A stretch of 6,322 nt of DNA from a bacterium (GTDB taxonomy: Bacteria > Patescibacteriota > Minisyncoccia > Portnoybacterales > JAGGTM01). A program made the position numbers and the translations under genes. The stretch spans positions 1-6,322 of the forward strand of contig JAGGTM010000028.1 in the NCBI GenBank assembly GCA_021163745.1. Reading direction: 5' to 3'. Below the pieces are notes generated by a model. The model did no database searches. It was not told the DNA's origin and saw only the letters and a program-made list of their open reading frames with translations. Positions 5,590 to 6,322 of the stretch are shown here, one piece after another (position 1 is the stretch's first letter; every line of letters begins with the position of its first letter).

Positions 5590-6322
5590 ATGTCTCTGTT
5601 GTCATCAAAAAACATGAACAACCAATCGGGTTTAATAAATCTTATTTCTCCTGCCGCACTAAAAATCTCTTCGAATCACTTTCAATTGGGAGGAAAGTAC
5701 GGAAGAACTATTTTTGTAATGACTTATCCCAGATATCTAAGCACCGGATGGTTTTCTCCTGTAATCGCCTTAGATAGAGAAATGAATATTTCTTTGTTTA
5801 TCCATCCAACCGAAACAGGTACAGTTTTAAAAAATTTAACAAAAAAGGTAGCAGAAATTCAATCTCAAATTTATTTAGAACAAGAGAGAGGAAAAGTAAG
5901 AGACCCAAAACTAGAAACCGCATTACATGATATTGAGAATTTGCGAGATGCACTACAAACAGGAGAAGAAAAACTATTCAAGTTTGGACTTTATATAACT
6001 TTTTTCGCGGATAGTTTAAAGGAATTAGACGAAACAGAAAACGAAATAAGGTCGCTTTTGGAAAATAAAATGGTTTATGCAAAACCGGCAATTTTTCAAC
6101 AAGAACAAGGACTTGTTTCTTCTTTGCCTTTAGGAGAAGACAGATTGTTTATTCATAAACCGCTTAACACTAAAACTCTTTCTTCTGTTTTTCCGTTTGT
6201 TTCTATGGACTTAACCGATAATAAGGGGGTGCTTTACGGAATAAATCTTCATAATAATTCTTTGGTCTTGTTTGACAGATTTTCTCTAGAAAACGCAAAT
6301 ATGGTTGTGTTTGGTAAAAGCG
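5590..6322 (+). CDS. virB4: VirB4-family T4SS ATPase, 3' truncated by the window edge at Walker A
   Basis: The frame from ATG 5590 stays open to the last base (244 full codons plus one base). Visible blocks are GLINLISPAALKI (14-26), GRTIFVMTYPRYLSTGWFSP (38-57), FIHPTET (70-76), RDPKLETALHDIENLRDALQ (104-123), FKFGLYITFFADSLKELDE (130-148) and PLGEDRLFIHKPLNTKTLSS (180-199). The last block is FPFVSMDL...GVLYGINLHNNSLVLFDRF...N.VVFGKS (201-244). This is the sequence that leads into the P-loop of CPR VirB4 proteins. The final GKS is the beginning of an expected GKSGxGKS, and the next base, G, fits the following Gly. The ATPase core lies beyond the window. VirB4 powers assembly or substrate transfer at the inner membrane, docked on the PrgI/VirB3-like protein. 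An in-frame stop at 5569-5571 bounds the start; TTG 5581 and ATG 5614 are alternatives. None has a Shine-Dalgarno sequence. Confidence 0.92.
   Translation, partial: MSLLSSKNMNNQSGLINLISPAALKISSNHFQLGGKYGRTIFVMTYPRYLSTGWFSPVIALDREMNISLFIHPTETGTVLKNLTKKVAEIQSQIYLEQERGKVRDPKLETALHDIENLRDALQTGEEKLFKFGLYITFFADSLKELDETENEIRSLLENKMVYAKPAIFQQEQGLVSSLPLGEDRLFIHKPLNTKTLSSVFPFVSMDLTDNKGVLYGINLHNNSLVLFDRFSLENANMVVFGKS

Noticed and set aside
5583..5777. Open frame of 64 codons starting at GTG 5583
   Set aside because: It lies in another frame over the start of virB4, whose frame from 5590 carries clear family motifs and runs to the window end.

Overview
The window is an AT-rich, tightly packed, all-plus-strand run of seven genes. 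It carries the core of a type IV secretion/conjugation-like (T4SS) apparatus of the kind found in Candidate Phyla Radiation (Patescibacteria, e.g. Parcubacteria-type) genomes. The lineage call rests on family resemblance recalled from CPR genomes: an EF-hand/thrombospondin-3-type surface protein, a signal-peptide protein ending in an ADEIDE...GLLG motif, a VirB6/TrbL-like polytopic protein with a long charged tail, a small soluble protein coupled to it, a PrgI-type membrane protein, and a VirB4-type ATPase preceded by a separate N-terminal-domain gene. No marker gene is present to fix the phylum. Genes close correctly with the standard bacterial code, including one TGA stop.

Layout. Positions 3-890: C-terminal part of an acidic Ca2+-binding-repeat protein whose start lies before the window. 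914-1879: exported Cys-rich protein. 1918-3936: VirB6/TrbL-like membrane channel protein. 3936-4382: 148-residue soluble protein whose ATG overlaps the previous stop by one base. 4374-4483: repeat cassette containing a perfect 34-bp palindrome. 4485-4760: PrgI-family (VirB3-like) two-helix membrane protein. 4781-4900: second, unrelated cassette of tandem AAAGCGY-like heptamers that folds into a long hairpin. 4909-5550: VirB4/TraC N-terminal-domain-like protein. 5590-6322: main part of VirB4, cut by the window edge just as its Walker A loop begins.

How they may work together (inference). VirB4 is the cytoplasmic ATPase docked on the PrgI/VirB3-like protein, and the VirB6-like protein forms the inner-membrane channel scaffold. 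The two upstream exported proteins would act on the outer face of the membrane, and the 148-residue protein probably works with the cytoplasmic tail of VirB6. No relaxase, coupling protein, VirB8/9/10 or VirB11 is visible here.

The most unusual part is not a gene. prgI sits between two different structured repeat cassettes, each ending within a few bases of the next start codon, in an operon where most starts lack a recognisable Shine-Dalgarno sequence. No tRNA, rRNA, CRISPR, transposase or convincing intrinsic terminator was seen, and no stretch over 300 bases is without a gene.
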